DNA of 64,000 bases, taken from the NCBI GenBank assembly GCA_029251165.1, contig JAQXDW010000072.1, forward strand, positions 1-64,000, read 5' to 3'. Positions within the stretch are counted from its first letter, which is position 1; each line of letters starts with the position of its first letter. This document shows, piece by piece, positions 16,455 through 24,837 of the stretch. Source of the DNA: Myxococcota bacterium. GTDB taxonomy: Bacteria > Myxococcota_A > UBA796. The notes beneath the pieces were generated by a model. The model saw only the letters and a program-made list of their open reading frames with translations. It was not told the DNA's origin and made no database searches. The position numbers and the translations under genes were made by a program.

Positions 16455-18002
16455 TCAGCGGGCGCTCCTCAGCTCATTAAGCATATCGATGGGAGCGACC
16501 GGAGCGCTCTCTGGCAGCGGGGAAACTACCACATCGACACGAGCATCGTGGGACTGAATCCGCTCCGCGAGCGCAGACAAGGGGAACTCCTCGAATCGAA
16601 CGGCTTCCATCAGCGCATCCAGCGAAGCCACACCATCGGGGCTGGAGATGATCGCAACTTGATAGGCCGGAAGGGTGAGGAGGTAGTCCCCCTCACCGGT
16701 CGCGAATCGCCCCTTGCTTACGCCCTCGCTGCGGACGAACAGCTGGATGGCATCTCCGTCTGGGCCGGAGCTGAGGGCGACAACATCGACCGTCGCAAGA
16801 TCGCTGGTGTCGAAGCGGGCGGTCACGGTATCCGAGCTGCGCTCAAACGAGGCCTCGATGGGACAGCTCGAGGAGGTCACCTGTGGAGAGAACGTAGAGA
16901 AGCCAGCAGCCACCGCGAGCAAGCCGGAGAGCAGAGCACCTGCCCACCAGCGGGTCGCGCGGGGTGGCGAAGGAAGCGGTGGAGGCAGCTCACCGATGCC
17001 ATCAATCTCTGCCCACGGGCGGGCTCGAGCGGCTTCCAGGGCATAGACCGGAAGCGGACCGAGGAGCACCCCTCGGCTCCAGCGACCAGGTCCAGTCAGC
17101 AGCGCACCGCGAAGCTGGTGGCGAGCCGGACTGTTCTGCTCAGCGAGCCGGGAGAGGGCCTCGCTCGCAGCGGTGAGATCGTCGCCAGGGAGCAGCCAGC
17201 AGTCGGCACCAGCCACGATGGCTGCAGGTCCGAGCGCCTCCTCGACGTCCTCGTCGTGGTGCCGGGCCTCAGGATGGAGCAGGACCGCGAGCAGCTCGAT
17301 GTGATCCTCGGGGAGTATCGCAGCGCGATCGGGCAGGAAGAGATCGGAGGGAGACAGCGCGCCGACAGTGATCAGGCGCAGGGCTCGGCTGCAGCGGGGA
17401 CAGTGCTCCGCGTGGGCGCGCCCGATGTTAGACAGCAGCCCAACCGGACCGGGGCAGTTCGAAGCCGCCTGGTTGGCAATCCGAGAGATGAGGAGATCGA
17501 GCCGAGCATCGGACCACGCGGTCAGGCTCATGTCATCTCCGGACAGGATGGCGCGCGTGGCGGCGCGGACTCCCTCGCGAGCCGCGAGCAGGGTCGCAGA
17601 GTCCAGCGCAATGCGCCTCTGGACAACCGACATGGAGTAGCCATCGGCATAGTGCATTCGGAACACCTGCTCGCCGATGCGATCGAGCACATCCATCAAT
17701 CGGGTTCGCCAGCTCTGCGGGATCGCGACGGCGAAGTCATCGTCAATGTTCGACCGACGATACTGCCCTTTCTTGACCCGCCGCAGAAAGTCATGACAGT
17801 AGATGCTCGCGAGCCTCTCGGCCTCATCGACACCGACTCCGTCCGGCAGGCACCGCAGCACATGCTCGCGAGCATCGCTGAGCACTGCAGGATGGACCTT
17901 GACCCGGGCGACAATTAATTCCCAGGCAACACGAACCGTTACCGGGCGCCAGAGGTTGCGCTCGGGTTGAGGTCTGGGGATGGTGAGCACGCCAGTGGCC
18001 AT
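16455..18002 (-). CDS. Membrane protein with sigma region 4-like and zinc anti-sigma (ZAS)-like segments
   Basis: 515 residues, no close family recognised. Residues about 105-152 (RIGEQVFRMHYADGYSMS and the following helix pair) resemble the helix-turn-helix of ECF sigma region 4. Residues 197-204 read HAEHCPRC, the H-x3-C-x2-C pattern of zinc-binding anti-sigma domains. A Pro-rich stretch (339-350) and one membrane helix (about 352-370) follow, then an extracytoplasmic domain of about 145 residues. This order suggests a membrane-tethered regulator joining a sigma-like and an anti-sigma-like part. A convincing sigma region 2 is not seen near residues 25-95. First gene of a unit with divIVA and the PHP gene. 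Confidence 0.5.
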   Translation of the reverse strand: MATGVLTIPRPQPERNLWRPVTVRVAWELIVARVKVHPAVLSDAREHVLRCLPDGVGVDEAERLASIYCHDFLRRVKKGQYRRSNIDDDFAVAIPQSWRTRLMDVLDRIGEQVFRMHYADGYSMSVVQRRIALDSATLLAAREGVRAATRAILSGDDMSLTAWSDARLDLLISRIANQAASNCPGPVGLLSNIGRAHAEHCPRCSRALRLITVGALSPSDLFLPDRAAILPEDHIELLAVLLHPEARHHDEDVEEALGPAAIVAGADCWLLPGDDLTAASEALSRLAEQNSPARHQLRGALLTGPGRWSRGVLLGPLPVYALEAARARPWAEIDGIGELPPPLPSPPRATRWWAGALLSGLLAVAAGFSTFSPQVTSSSCPIEASFERSSDTVTARFDTSDLATVDVVALSSGPDGDAIQLFVRSEGVSKGRFATGEGDYLLTLPAYQVAIISSPDGVASLDALMEAVRFEEFPLSALAERIQSHDARVDVVVSPLPESAPVAPIDMLNELRSAR

Positions 18003-18120
18003 AGATTGAGCGGCAGGGCTGGCAAGAGGAGAGAGGAGCGGCAGGGAGGAAGAGATATAATACCTACGGATCGCCTCACAAGTACATTCTGTGATTCATC
18101 TGCGGGGGAAGACCAAGAAA

Positions 18121-18142
18121 AGCTGCCCTATAGAAGGCAGCT
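18121..18142 (-). terminator. Rho-independent terminator of the 55-residue protein gene
   Basis: A 7-bp stem AGCTGCC/GGCAGCT (18121-18127 with 18136-18142), loop of 8 bases. Read on the minus strand it is followed by TTTCTTGGTCTT, a weak T-tract. It lies about 60 bases after the stop at 18202. Confidence 0.55.
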
Positions 18143-18201
18143 CCTTGGGAGTCTGTCCGAGCGAACAGACCACAGTGCTTGAGCGGTTTCCGGTGAGCGC
18201 C

Positions 18202-18369
18202 TCAGGCTGCGATCACGTCCTCTTTCTTCTCGACCGTCCCTGCGAGCAGGTCGTTGATGACCGCCGCAGCGGCCACAGATGCCAACTCCTCATCTCCGTA
18301 CATCTCCATGAACTCGTTGAAGAACATCGAGATCAGGTCGCCGAGTGTGGTGTTGGTGGTCTGGGTCAT
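18202..18369 (-). CDS. Small 55-residue acidic protein
   Basis: The start at 18369 (MTQTTNTTLGDLISMFFNEF) has GGAGGAG 7 bases upstream, the strongest ribosome-binding site near it; a longer frame reaching 18474 lacks such a site. The protein is helical and acidic (MEMYGDEELASVAAAAVIND) with a basic patch near the C-terminus. No known domain. It stands alone between the 515-residue regulator gene and comF, with its own terminator, so it is probably a well-expressed monocistronic unit. A similar-looking 57-residue protein is encoded at 32778-32951. Confidence 0.6.
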   Translation of the reverse strand: MTQTTNTTLGDLISMFFNEFMEMYGDEELASVAAAAVINDLLAGTVEKKEDVIAA

Positions 18370-18555
18370 GGCAGTCTCCTCCAGGGTCAGTTCACCCTGC
18401 ACAGATCTGAAAGCAAGAAGTGTTCCTGAGCTGTGATCTGGCTGATGAATCGGTGTTTCCGTCACTCTGTCCAAGAGACGTACGGGCCTTGTGTCCTATT
18501 CGTCGGACGTTGTTCTAAATTGAAGATATTTCTCTTGGCCTCTCCAGAGCCACCG

Positions 18556-19167
18556 TCAATGTCGGGCACCAGCCACACACAGCAGGTGCACCCGGCGGGC
18601 ACCATCACACAGCAGCGCTTCTGCGCAGGCCCGAGCAGTGGCCCCTGAAGTGATCACGTCGTCGATCAGCAGGACCCGCTCTGGTGCTGGTGCGCCCACA
18701 TGCGCGAATGCGCCCCGCGCACCAACCACACGCTGTCGTGCGCTGCGGGTAGACTGCTCGGTCGGATCGACCCGACGCAGCATGCGCCGGACCGGCACTT
18801 CCAGCCGACGTCCCACCGGAATCGCCAGCAGCTCAGCCTGATTGAAGCCTCGCTGGAGCCGGCGGCGATGGGGAATCGGGACTGACGTGATGGCTTCAAT
18901 TCGCGGCAGCCGACCCGCGCACGCCTCCGCAAGCCGGGCTCCCATGGAAGTGAATGCTCCTGGATCGCTGCGGTACTTGCCCTGCCGCACCCAGGCACCG
19001 AGCGGCCCCGCATAGCCCCCAAGGATCCAGGCGGTCGTGATCGCTGGTGGCGGAGATATCGGTCGGAGGAGGGTGGGAATCTCATCGCGGCATGCCGCAC
19101 ACAGGCTGTGCCGTGCCGGCGCACCGCAGCACAGGCAGTCCATCGGGAAGAAGACATCCAGCAGCAT
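18556..19167 (-). CDS. ComF family phosphoribosyltransferase-like protein
   Basis: 203 residues from the ATG at 19167 (MLLDVFFPMDCLCCG), which follows a GGGGAAGGG site; a GTG at 19185 is the alternative. Zinc-ribbon cysteines (CLCC, CAAC) lie at 11-26, and the PRPP-binding loop VLLIDDVITSGATA lies near the C-terminus, as do SVPIPHRRRLQRGFNQAELLA residues of the ComF core. ComF proteins take part in DNA uptake (competence) in several bacteria, acting on single-stranded DNA in the cytoplasm. Not linked to other competence genes here. Confidence 0.85.
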   Translation of the reverse strand: MLLDVFFPMDCLCCGAPARHSLCAACRDEIPTLLRPISPPPAITTAWILGGYAGPLGAWVRQGKYRSDPGAFTSMGARLAEACAGRLPRIEAITSVPIPHRRRLQRGFNQAELLAIPVGRRLEVPVRRMLRRVDPTEQSTRSARQRVVGARGAFAHVGAPAPERVLLIDDVITSGATARACAEALLCDGARRVHLLCVAGARH

Positions 19168-19458
19168 CCCTTCCCCTACCCTCACCCAACACAGTCGACG
19201 ACGAGCTGAGGCTCACAGGGGCTCAAGCCTGCACCTGGAGTCCTCCGTTCCGCCACCATGCTCCTGCGATCTCACGCACAAGATGTGTCCATACTTAACT
19301 TATGAGGTCTAAAACACGGTCATCAGGCCATCTCTCTGGAGGTGTCCCAGCCTGCCCGGAGACGTCGCAGAATCACAGGACTCGGGGTGCTGCGGTCAAG
19401 CACGTCGTCATGGGTGCCCTAAAGACTGAACACGCCAGTCCAGGAAGAAGCATCTCAC

Positions 19459-19920
19459 TCAGTGGTGATAGCTCCCGCCCCACAGCAGCGTGCTGACCCG
19501 ATACAGCTGCTCCACGAGCACCACCCGGGCCAGCTCGTGGTTGAGCACCATCCCCGACAAGGCCACCACCTTGTGTGCATGCGAGCGGACCTCGGCGCCG
19601 TGCCCATAGGGACCACCGATGGCGAACACGAGGCGACGGGTGGAGGCGCTCGCGGCGGTTCTCACCACGCCAGCAACCTGCTCGGTGGTCAGCAACGCAC
19701 CGCGCTCATCCAGCGCGATCAGCCGGTCACCAGGCTTGAGCTGCTGGAGGATGCGAGCGGCTTCTTCTCTGCGGACAGCCTCGACATTGCCGGTAAATCG
19801 GGCCGGCTTGATGAGCCGCTCCTCATACTTCATCCGCGTCAGACGACGGGAGTAGTCCGCCACGCCGTCATCCGCCCAGGACGTACGACCGCGGCCCACT
19901 CGGAGCAATACTGCCTTCAC
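19459..19920 (-). CDS. rlmH: 23S rRNA (pseudouridine1915-N3)-methyltransferase RlmH
   Basis: 153 residues, the usual RlmH length. The SPOUT core shows LDERG near 74, FAIGGPYGHG (SAM-binding loop) and the ending LNHELARVVLVEQLYR with terminal YHH that define the family. RlmH methylates the pseudouridine at 1915 in helix 69 of 23S rRNA on assembled 70S ribosomes. It is encoded 22 bases after rsfS; the rsfS-rlmH pair is conserved in many bacteria, supporting both names. Confidence 0.93.
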   Translation of the reverse strand: MKAVLLRVGRGRTSWADDGVADYSRRLTRMKYEERLIKPARFTGNVEAVRREEAARILQQLKPGDRLIALDERGALLTTEQVAGVVRTAASASTRRLVFAIGGPYGHGAEVRSHAHKVVALSGMVLNHELARVVLVEQLYRVSTLLWGGSYHH

Positions 19921-19942
19921 GATGGACTCCGAAGCTCGGGGT

Positions 19943-20359
19943 TCAGGCTGGCGATGCCACCTCAGGCTCAGGGGCCTCGTCCGCTTCGCTGATCCCCAGA
20001 TCGGCCAGGGTGAGTCGGGGTACGTCGAGCCAGAGACCGTCGAGATCGTAGTGCTGACGACTGTCTCGATCGAAGACGTGGAGGATCACATCGCCGAGAT
20101 CGACGAGGGCCCAGTGTCCGGTCTGGAGCCCCTCAGCACCCATCGGACGCCGACCGAGCGCGCGGAGGGTTCGGGTGACGTGATCGGCAAGGGCCCGGAC
20201 CTGACGTGCGGAGGTCGCTGTGCACAGGACCAGATGGTCACAGTAGGACACCCGCCCCTCGATGTTGAGGACCACAATGTCCAGGCCCTTCTTCTCCAGA
20301 AGGCAGGTGGCGACAAGCTTCGTGAGCTGCTGGGTGTCGATGATGGACTCCTCTCTCAT
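19943..20359 (-). CDS. rsfS: Ribosome silencing factor RsfS
   Basis: 138 residues with the RsfS/Iojap core: KKGLDIVVLNIEGRVSYCDH, then the TATSARQVRALADHV helix and the GHWALVDLGDVILHVF strand pair, followed by the family's YDLDGLWLD. RsfS binds ribosomal protein uL14 and blocks joining of the subunits when nutrients are scarce. Its start overlaps the stop of the preceding lipoprotein gene by 4 bases. The last 20 residues are an acidic tail. Confidence 0.93.
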   Translation of the reverse strand: MREESIIDTQQLTKLVATCLLEKKGLDIVVLNIEGRVSYCDHLVLCTATSARQVRALADHVTRTLRALGRRPMGAEGLQTGHWALVDLGDVILHVFDRDSRQHYDLDGLWLDVPRLTLADLGISEADEAPEPEVASPA

Positions 20360-21066
20360 GGTGAGTTCTGCTCCAGCTCCTCAAGGTCGTCTTCTTCTGA
20401 CGGCTCAGGGAGCGTAATGTTCTGCGGCATTCCGATCGCAGTGCGCGCGATCTGAAGGGTGGTGTGTCGGCGATAGCCATCTCGGCCGAGGCTGCCCTCA
20501 ACCTTTCCGGTGAGGCGAACTGCGCTGGCCTCGTCGACCCACAGGTCTCCCGACAGCGCGATCGGCTGGGTGGCGTCGTCCCCGGCTGGGGGCAGCTCAG
20601 AGAGGGAGATCACGAAGTGTCGGGCGACTCGCCCCTCGACTGGCTCGATGTTTCCCTCAGTCATCACCACCAGATCGCCAAAAGCGCTGATGGTCTGCTC
20701 CCAAGAGTCCCAGGTGGTCTTCAGCTGGATCCGGCTGCTCTCCGCATCTCGCTTCTGCTTCCAGGGCCCGCCCAGTCGGCGGCTCCAGGCAACCCCGTCG
20801 ACGACGACGATGTCTGCGGCTGCGCGATCATCGACAGTGCGTCGGTGGCTGAAATTATCCCAGTCCTCCCAGCGAATCTCGACGACCTCTTCGTGGCGGG
20901 AGACTTCTCGCCCCCGACGCTCCTCAGTGCGAACGCTTGTGGCGAGGAAGGTGTGTGCGCCGATGCTCTCCACAGAGGCAAAGGTCACCTTCTCCGATGC
21001 TTCCGCAAGGGTGACCTCCAAGACCTCAGGCTCACTGGAGCCACATGCGACGAGCAGCAACATCAT
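20356..21066 (-). CDS. Lipoprotein of unknown function
   Basis: 236 residues. A very short signal (MMLLLVAC, Cys8) ends in a lipobox and lacks a charged n-region. The mature part is beta-rich, with paired strands such as HEEVVEIRWEDWDNFSHRR, GVAWSRRLGGPWKQKRD and IALSGDLWVDEASAVRLTG, which recalls LolA/LppX-like lipid-binding half-barrels, but no signature fixes it. It is inserted between obgE and rsfS with 4-base overlaps on both sides, so it is cotranslated with housekeeping ribosome-assembly genes. Confidence 0.6.
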   Translation of the reverse strand: MMLLLVACGSSEPEVLEVTLAEASEKVTFASVESIGAHTFLATSVRTEERRGREVSRHEEVVEIRWEDWDNFSHRRTVDDRAAADIVVVDGVAWSRRLGGPWKQKRDAESSRIQLKTTWDSWEQTISAFGDLVVMTEGNIEPVEGRVARHFVISLSELPPAGDDATQPIALSGDLWVDEASAVRLTGKVEGSLGRDGYRRHTTLQIARTAIGMPQNITLPEPSEEDDLEELEQNSP

Positions 21067-22076
21067 TCTTCGTCAAGCTCTGGGAGGAGGTTCCAGAGGT
21101 GCATGATCACAGGACGGATACCCGCACCCGTGACTGCAGAGGCGACAAACACCGCGCGATCGGGCGCGGCCTCCTTCAGCAGGGCACGGATCTCCGCAAG
21201 CTCCTCCTCAGAGCAGACATCGACCTTGTTCAAGAGGATGATCTCTCGACGACGCGCGAGCTTCGGATCAAACCGAACCAGTTCCTCACGGATCGCGAGG
21301 TAGCGATCAAGGACCGGCTCCGCCTCATCGGGACCCATGCTCAGCAGGTGCAGGAGGACACGGGTGCGCTGAACGTGCTTGAGGAAGCGATGCCCCAGCC
21401 CCGCTCCGTCCGCAGCCCCCCGAATCAGACCGGGGATGTCCGCGATCACAAATGAGCCGTCCATGCCCATATCGACCACACCGAGCTTTGGGGTCAGGGT
21501 GGTAAACGGGTAATCAGCCACCCTTGGCCGAGCCGCTGAGACACGGGAGATAAAGGTGGACTTTCCAGCATTGGGAAAGCCCAGCAGACCGACGTCGGCC
21601 ATCAGGAGCAGCTCGAGGCGCAGGAAGCACTCCTGGCCATCCCAGCCCGGCGTGCACTTGGTGGGCACCCGGTTCTTGTTGGACTTGTAGTGCATGTTCC
21701 CGAAGCCGCCGTCGCCGCCCTTCGCTACGATGAATCGCTGCCCATCCTCCGTGAGATCGATCACGATCTCATCGGTGTCGTCGTTGATCACCCGAGTGCC
21801 GACTGGCAGCAAGATCTCAACGTGCTCGGCATTGCCACCGGTCCGACAGGTGCCGCGACCAGGCGTACCATCCTTCGCCTGCCAGATCGGCCGCCCCTTG
21901 AGCTCCATCAGGGAGTTGCGGCTGTTGGTCGCGACAAGAATGACGTCACCACCGCGACCGCCGTTGCCGCCGTCCGGCCCACCAAACGGAACGTGCTTCT
22001 CGCGGCGGAACGAGGAACAACCAGCGCCTCCTGCGCCGCTGCGGATTCGGATGGTGGCCTCGTCGATGAAGCGCAT
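21063..22076 (-). CDS. obgE: Obg family ribosome-assembly GTPase
   Basis: Start chosen at 22076 (MRFIDEATIRIRSGAGG), where Obg proteins begin; in-frame extension upstream is not homologous. The Gly-rich Obg fold (GGPDGGNGGRGGDV) covers about 1-158. G1 is GFPNAGKST, with the switch region YPFTTLTPKLG, G3 DIPGLI and G4 NKVD. Length 337 is that of Obg without a long C-terminal extension. It is a 50S maturation GTPase that also responds to (p)ppGpp. It follows rpmA at 150 bases, with a hairpin in between. Confidence 0.95.
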   Translation of the reverse strand: MRFIDEATIRIRSGAGGAGCSSFRREKHVPFGGPDGGNGGRGGDVILVATNSRNSLMELKGRPIWQAKDGTPGRGTCRTGGNAEHVEILLPVGTRVINDDTDEIVIDLTEDGQRFIVAKGGDGGFGNMHYKSNKNRVPTKCTPGWDGQECFLRLELLLMADVGLLGFPNAGKSTFISRVSAARPRVADYPFTTLTPKLGVVDMGMDGSFVIADIPGLIRGAADGAGLGHRFLKHVQRTRVLLHLLSMGPDEAEPVLDRYLAIREELVRFDPKLARRREIILLNKVDVCSEEELAEIRALLKEAAPDRAVFVASAVTGAGIRPVIMHLWNLLPELDEE

Positions 22077-22146
22077 GTGCTCTCCGAGATTGTGCCCGAG
22101 AAAAGATGCTGTGGTCTGGGCGATGCACGACCACGACAAAAGCCCA

Positions 22147-22162
22147 CCGCGAGAGTTCGCGG
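22147..22162 (-). terminator. Hairpin between rpmA and obgE
   Basis: A 6-bp GC stem CCGCGA/TCGCGG with a 4-base loop. On the minus strand it is followed by TGGGCTTTTG. It may attenuate read-through from rplU-rpmA into obgE. Confidence 0.4.
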
Positions 22163-22226
22163 CAGGCGTTGAGAGAACCAGGCACAATCAGCAGGAGCGG
22201 CAGAGCGCCGCCCCCGAGATCGTCAG

Positions 22227-22502
22227 CTACTTGGCAGCCTCAGCGGATTCTTCCGCCGGGTAGACCGAGATACGCCGACGGTTGTTGCGCTTCTCAAAGC
22301 GAACAAGCCCGTCTCTCAGCGCAAACAGGGTCCAGTCGCGACCGACGCCGACACCCGGGCCAGCGTGGAACTTGGTTCCGAGCTGACGAACGAGGATGTT
22401 TCCGGCGAGGACGAACTGACCGTCACCGCGCTTGACTCCCCGATACTGGGGGTTCGAGTCGCGGCCATTGCGGGTACTTCCCTGACCTTTTTTATGAGCC
22501 AT
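22227..22502 (-). CDS. rpmA: 50S ribosomal protein L27
   Basis: 91 residues beginning MAHKKGQGSTRNGRDSNPQY, the classic L27 N-terminus that reaches the peptidyl-transferase centre; there is no cleaved N-terminal extension of the Firmicutes kind. VKRGDGQFVLAGNILVRQLG and the HAGPGVGVGRDWTLFAL block follow. GGAG lies about 10 bases before the ATG. Downstream partner of rplU, separated by 51 bases. Confidence 0.96.
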   Translation of the reverse strand: MAHKKGQGSTRNGRDSNPQYRGVKRGDGQFVLAGNILVRQLGTKFHAGPGVGVGRDWTLFALRDGLVRFEKRNNRRRISVYPAEESAEAAK

Positions 22503-22553
22503 TTTTTCTGTCTCCTCTCTCGGCTACCCGAGAGAATCTGGACCCAAAGGGGT

Positions 22554-22889
22554 TCAGCCCTGAATGGACTGGATGCGAAGGGTGGTCTGCTCAGCACGGA
22601 AGCCGATCGTCTTGCGATACCGCTTCCGCCGCTTGAACTTGTGAATATCAATCTTGGGGCCGCGCTGATGACTGAGAACCTCAGCCACGACAACCGCACC
22701 CTCAACAAAGGGGGCGCCAATCTTTGCGCTGCTGTCAGCACCTTCACTGTCACCCTCAGCGCCACCAACGAGCAAAACCTGCCCAATCTCGATCGTGCTG
22801 CCGACTTCGGCATCGAGACGATCGATGATGATGGCGTCGCCCTCAGAGACGCGGAACTGCCTTCCGCTCGTCTGGACCACCGCGTACAT
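22554..22889 (-). CDS. rplU: 50S ribosomal protein L21
   Basis: 111 residues. MYAVVQTSGRQFRVSEGD opens the protein and KRRKRYRKTIGFRAEQTTL ends it, both typical of L21. Between strands there is an acidic insertion (GGAEGDSEGADSSA, about residues 42-55), which makes it about 8 residues longer than usual L21. AGGAG precedes the ATG by 8 bases. First gene of the L21-L27 pair. Confidence 0.95.
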   Translation of the reverse strand: MYAVVQTSGRQFRVSEGDAIIIDRLDAEVGSTIEIGQVLLVGGAEGDSEGADSSAKIGAPFVEGAVVVAEVLSHQRGPKIDIHKFKRRKRYRKTIGFRAEQTTLRIQSIQG

Positions 22890-22969
22890 GGAATTTCTCC
22901 TGAATCCGATTTCCGATCAGCCTTGAGTCTTCCTGACGTGGAGACGTCAAGGCAATCGCAAGCCGCTCG

Positions 22970-22998
22970 TATTTACTCGATTGAGATGCTGGGTGCAA
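22970..22998 (-). promoter_or_regulatory. Probable sigma-70-type promoter of rplU-rpmA
   Basis: On the minus strand TTGCAC (22998-22993), a 17-base spacer and TAAATA (22975-22970). The predicted start lies about 75 bases before the rplU ATG, leaving a leader in which regulation could occur. Confidence 0.5.
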
Positions 22999-23071
22999 GG
23001 AATGGCAGCCACACCATCTCGGTCTTGACCAGATAGCGAGGTCTGACCGCCCGGGCAACCCCTCGGTCGCC

Positions 23072-24784
23072 CTACAGAACCCGCCGCCCCAGCGCAGCAC
23101 GAAGCTGATCGAGCCGGGTATGGACTTCGTCCGTGGGAATTTCTTTGTAGCGCGCCGGCAGCATTCGCCGCGAGGACGACTCAAAGACCGCCAGCATCTC
23201 CATGAATTCCAGCATCCGGGTGTCTCGACTCGGGATCACATCGATGACCGCCTGCTCCAGATCGGCCTGGCTGATCACATCGCGATCGGCAGCTGCAGCG
23301 ACTCCAGCGGCACCAAGAAGTACGCTCTCAAGCTCTGCGCCAGAGTGCCCCTCGGTCGCCTCCGCGATCAGCTCCATGTCGATGGCTTCTTCCATGTCCA
23401 GCTTGTTCTTACGGGTCAAAGCATTGAGGATGGCTTCACGCTCGGTGTTGTCCTCTGGATGGAAGAACGGGATCTTGAGGTCGAAGCGGCCTGGACGCTT
23501 GAGGTCGGTGTCGAGCTTGTCTGGACGGTTGGTGAGCATCAAGATGACGACCCGACCACGGTGGCTGGTGTCGGACATGAATTCCTTGATGCGCGCGATC
23601 ACCCGACTCGATGTGCCGCCGTCTCCTTCAGAGCCTGAGGACATCGAGCGATCGGCCTCGTCGATGATCAGGAGCACGTAGCCAAGCCCGTCGACGACCT
23701 GGAGGATCTTCTCCAGGTTGCCCTCGGTGCTGCCGACCCACTTCTCGCGAAAGTTCTTGAATTTGAGGCAGGTCAGACCGCTCTCGGCGGCGAAGGCCTC
23801 GGCGAGGAAGGTCTTTCCGGTGCCCATCGGACCGACGAAGATAATGCCCATCGGGACCTGATTGGTCCGCCCTGACTTGATCGCCGCAGCAACCCGCATG
23901 AGGTCATCCTTGAGCCGCTGCATGCCGCCGACATGAGAGAAGTCGTGGCTGGGATCGACGAACTCGACGAGACCATGGCACTCCTGCTCGATGATGCTCT
24001 TCTTCCGGCGGGAAACCGCGCGGAAGGTGATGCACTCACCAGACTGCCGAGCACGCCGGAACAAGCCGCGAATCTGCACAAGGGTCAGGCCAGCGGTGAC
24101 CTTTGCCAGCGCCTCTGCCTCCATCTCCATCTCAATGCCCGATAGATCGGAGGCCTCGATGAACCCAAGGCGCTCCGCGTCGGTCGGCAGCGGCACGCTG
24201 ACTGCGGCGAGCTGGGTCGACGCAACCACCCGGCGGTGAACGTCGGCGAGGTTCTCGGTGATGAGAACCACGAGGTTGTCGCTGTGGAGAAGGCCCGGGT
24301 CGCTGCTCCAGCGCTGCATCGAGACCAGGTTGACCTTATCGGCCTCAGACATGTACGACAGGTCGCCCATCGGAACGATGGTCTCGGTGTAGTCGATGAT
24401 CATCGCCGAGCTCTGGGTGACGTTGGTGATCATGTCCTCGACGATGGGCAGCACGCCGGAGATCGATGTCGGCAGGGAGGCAACCGGTGCCTTGCCCTGG
24501 AGCGTCCGCCGAGCGTTGACCACAGCACGGAACCGAGCAGTCGTCTTCTTATCGGGGAACTGCAGCCCCTCGCTGACGTTGTAGTACCCGACGATGTCCT
24601 TGCTGCGACCGAAGAACTCCTCCAAGAATCTCCGCAGCGGGACATAGTGGGTGGTCCCGTCGGCAGCACGCCAAGGGTAGACGTCTCGAACATTTCCATG
24701 CAGCAAGAACATGCTGGCTTCTCCGGAGAGATAGCGCAGCTTCAATTCCTCAGCCCAGATCGGTAGCGTAGCTTCCTGGCTCAT
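23072..24784 (-). CDS. AAA+ ATPase with degenerate N-terminal half
   Basis: 570 residues. The C-terminal half is a classic AAA domain: Walker A GPMGTGKT (318-325), Walker B LLIIDEAD (371-378), sensor-1 Asn419 and the LKRPGRFD arginine-finger region (428-435), followed by a lid helix bundle. The N-terminal half (about 8-260) has a strand-like AMIIDYTE and NLVVLITEN that resemble Walker B and sensor 1 but has no Walker A, so it looks like an inactive AAA module. Related stand-alone AAA proteins include cyanobacterial Ycf46-like ATPases. The substrate is unknown. It precedes the fibre-like/HEAT/FHA genes on the same chromosomal side but lies downstream of them in transcription order. Confidence 0.75.
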   Translation of the reverse strand: MSQEATLPIWAEELKLRYLSGEASMFLLHGNVRDVYPWRAADGTTHYVPLRRFLEEFFGRSKDIVGYYNVSEGLQFPDKKTTARFRAVVNARRTLQGKAPVASLPTSISGVLPIVEDMITNVTQSSAMIIDYTETIVPMGDLSYMSEADKVNLVSMQRWSSDPGLLHSDNLVVLITENLADVHRRVVASTQLAAVSVPLPTDAERLGFIEASDLSGIEMEMEAEALAKVTAGLTLVQIRGLFRRARQSGECITFRAVSRRKKSIIEQECHGLVEFVDPSHDFSHVGGMQRLKDDLMRVAAAIKSGRTNQVPMGIIFVGPMGTGKTFLAEAFAAESGLTCLKFKNFREKWVGSTEGNLEKILQVVDGLGYVLLIIDEADRSMSSGSEGDGGTSSRVIARIKEFMSDTSHRGRVVILMLTNRPDKLDTDLKRPGRFDLKIPFFHPEDNTEREAILNALTRKNKLDMEEAIDMELIAEATEGHSGAELESVLLGAAGVAAAADRDVISQADLEQAVIDVIPSRDTRMLEFMEMLAVFESSSRRMLPARYKEIPTDEVHTRLDQLRAALGRRVL

Positions 24785-24837
24785 CGTTCAATCCTCGACA
24801 GTGCTCATTATCCTCGCCGCTGTAACCTGACCTCGGC

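Noticed and set aside
18055..18060. A perfect TATAAT on the plus strand
   Set aside because: No credible -35 element 16-18 bases upstream and no plus-strand gene follows.
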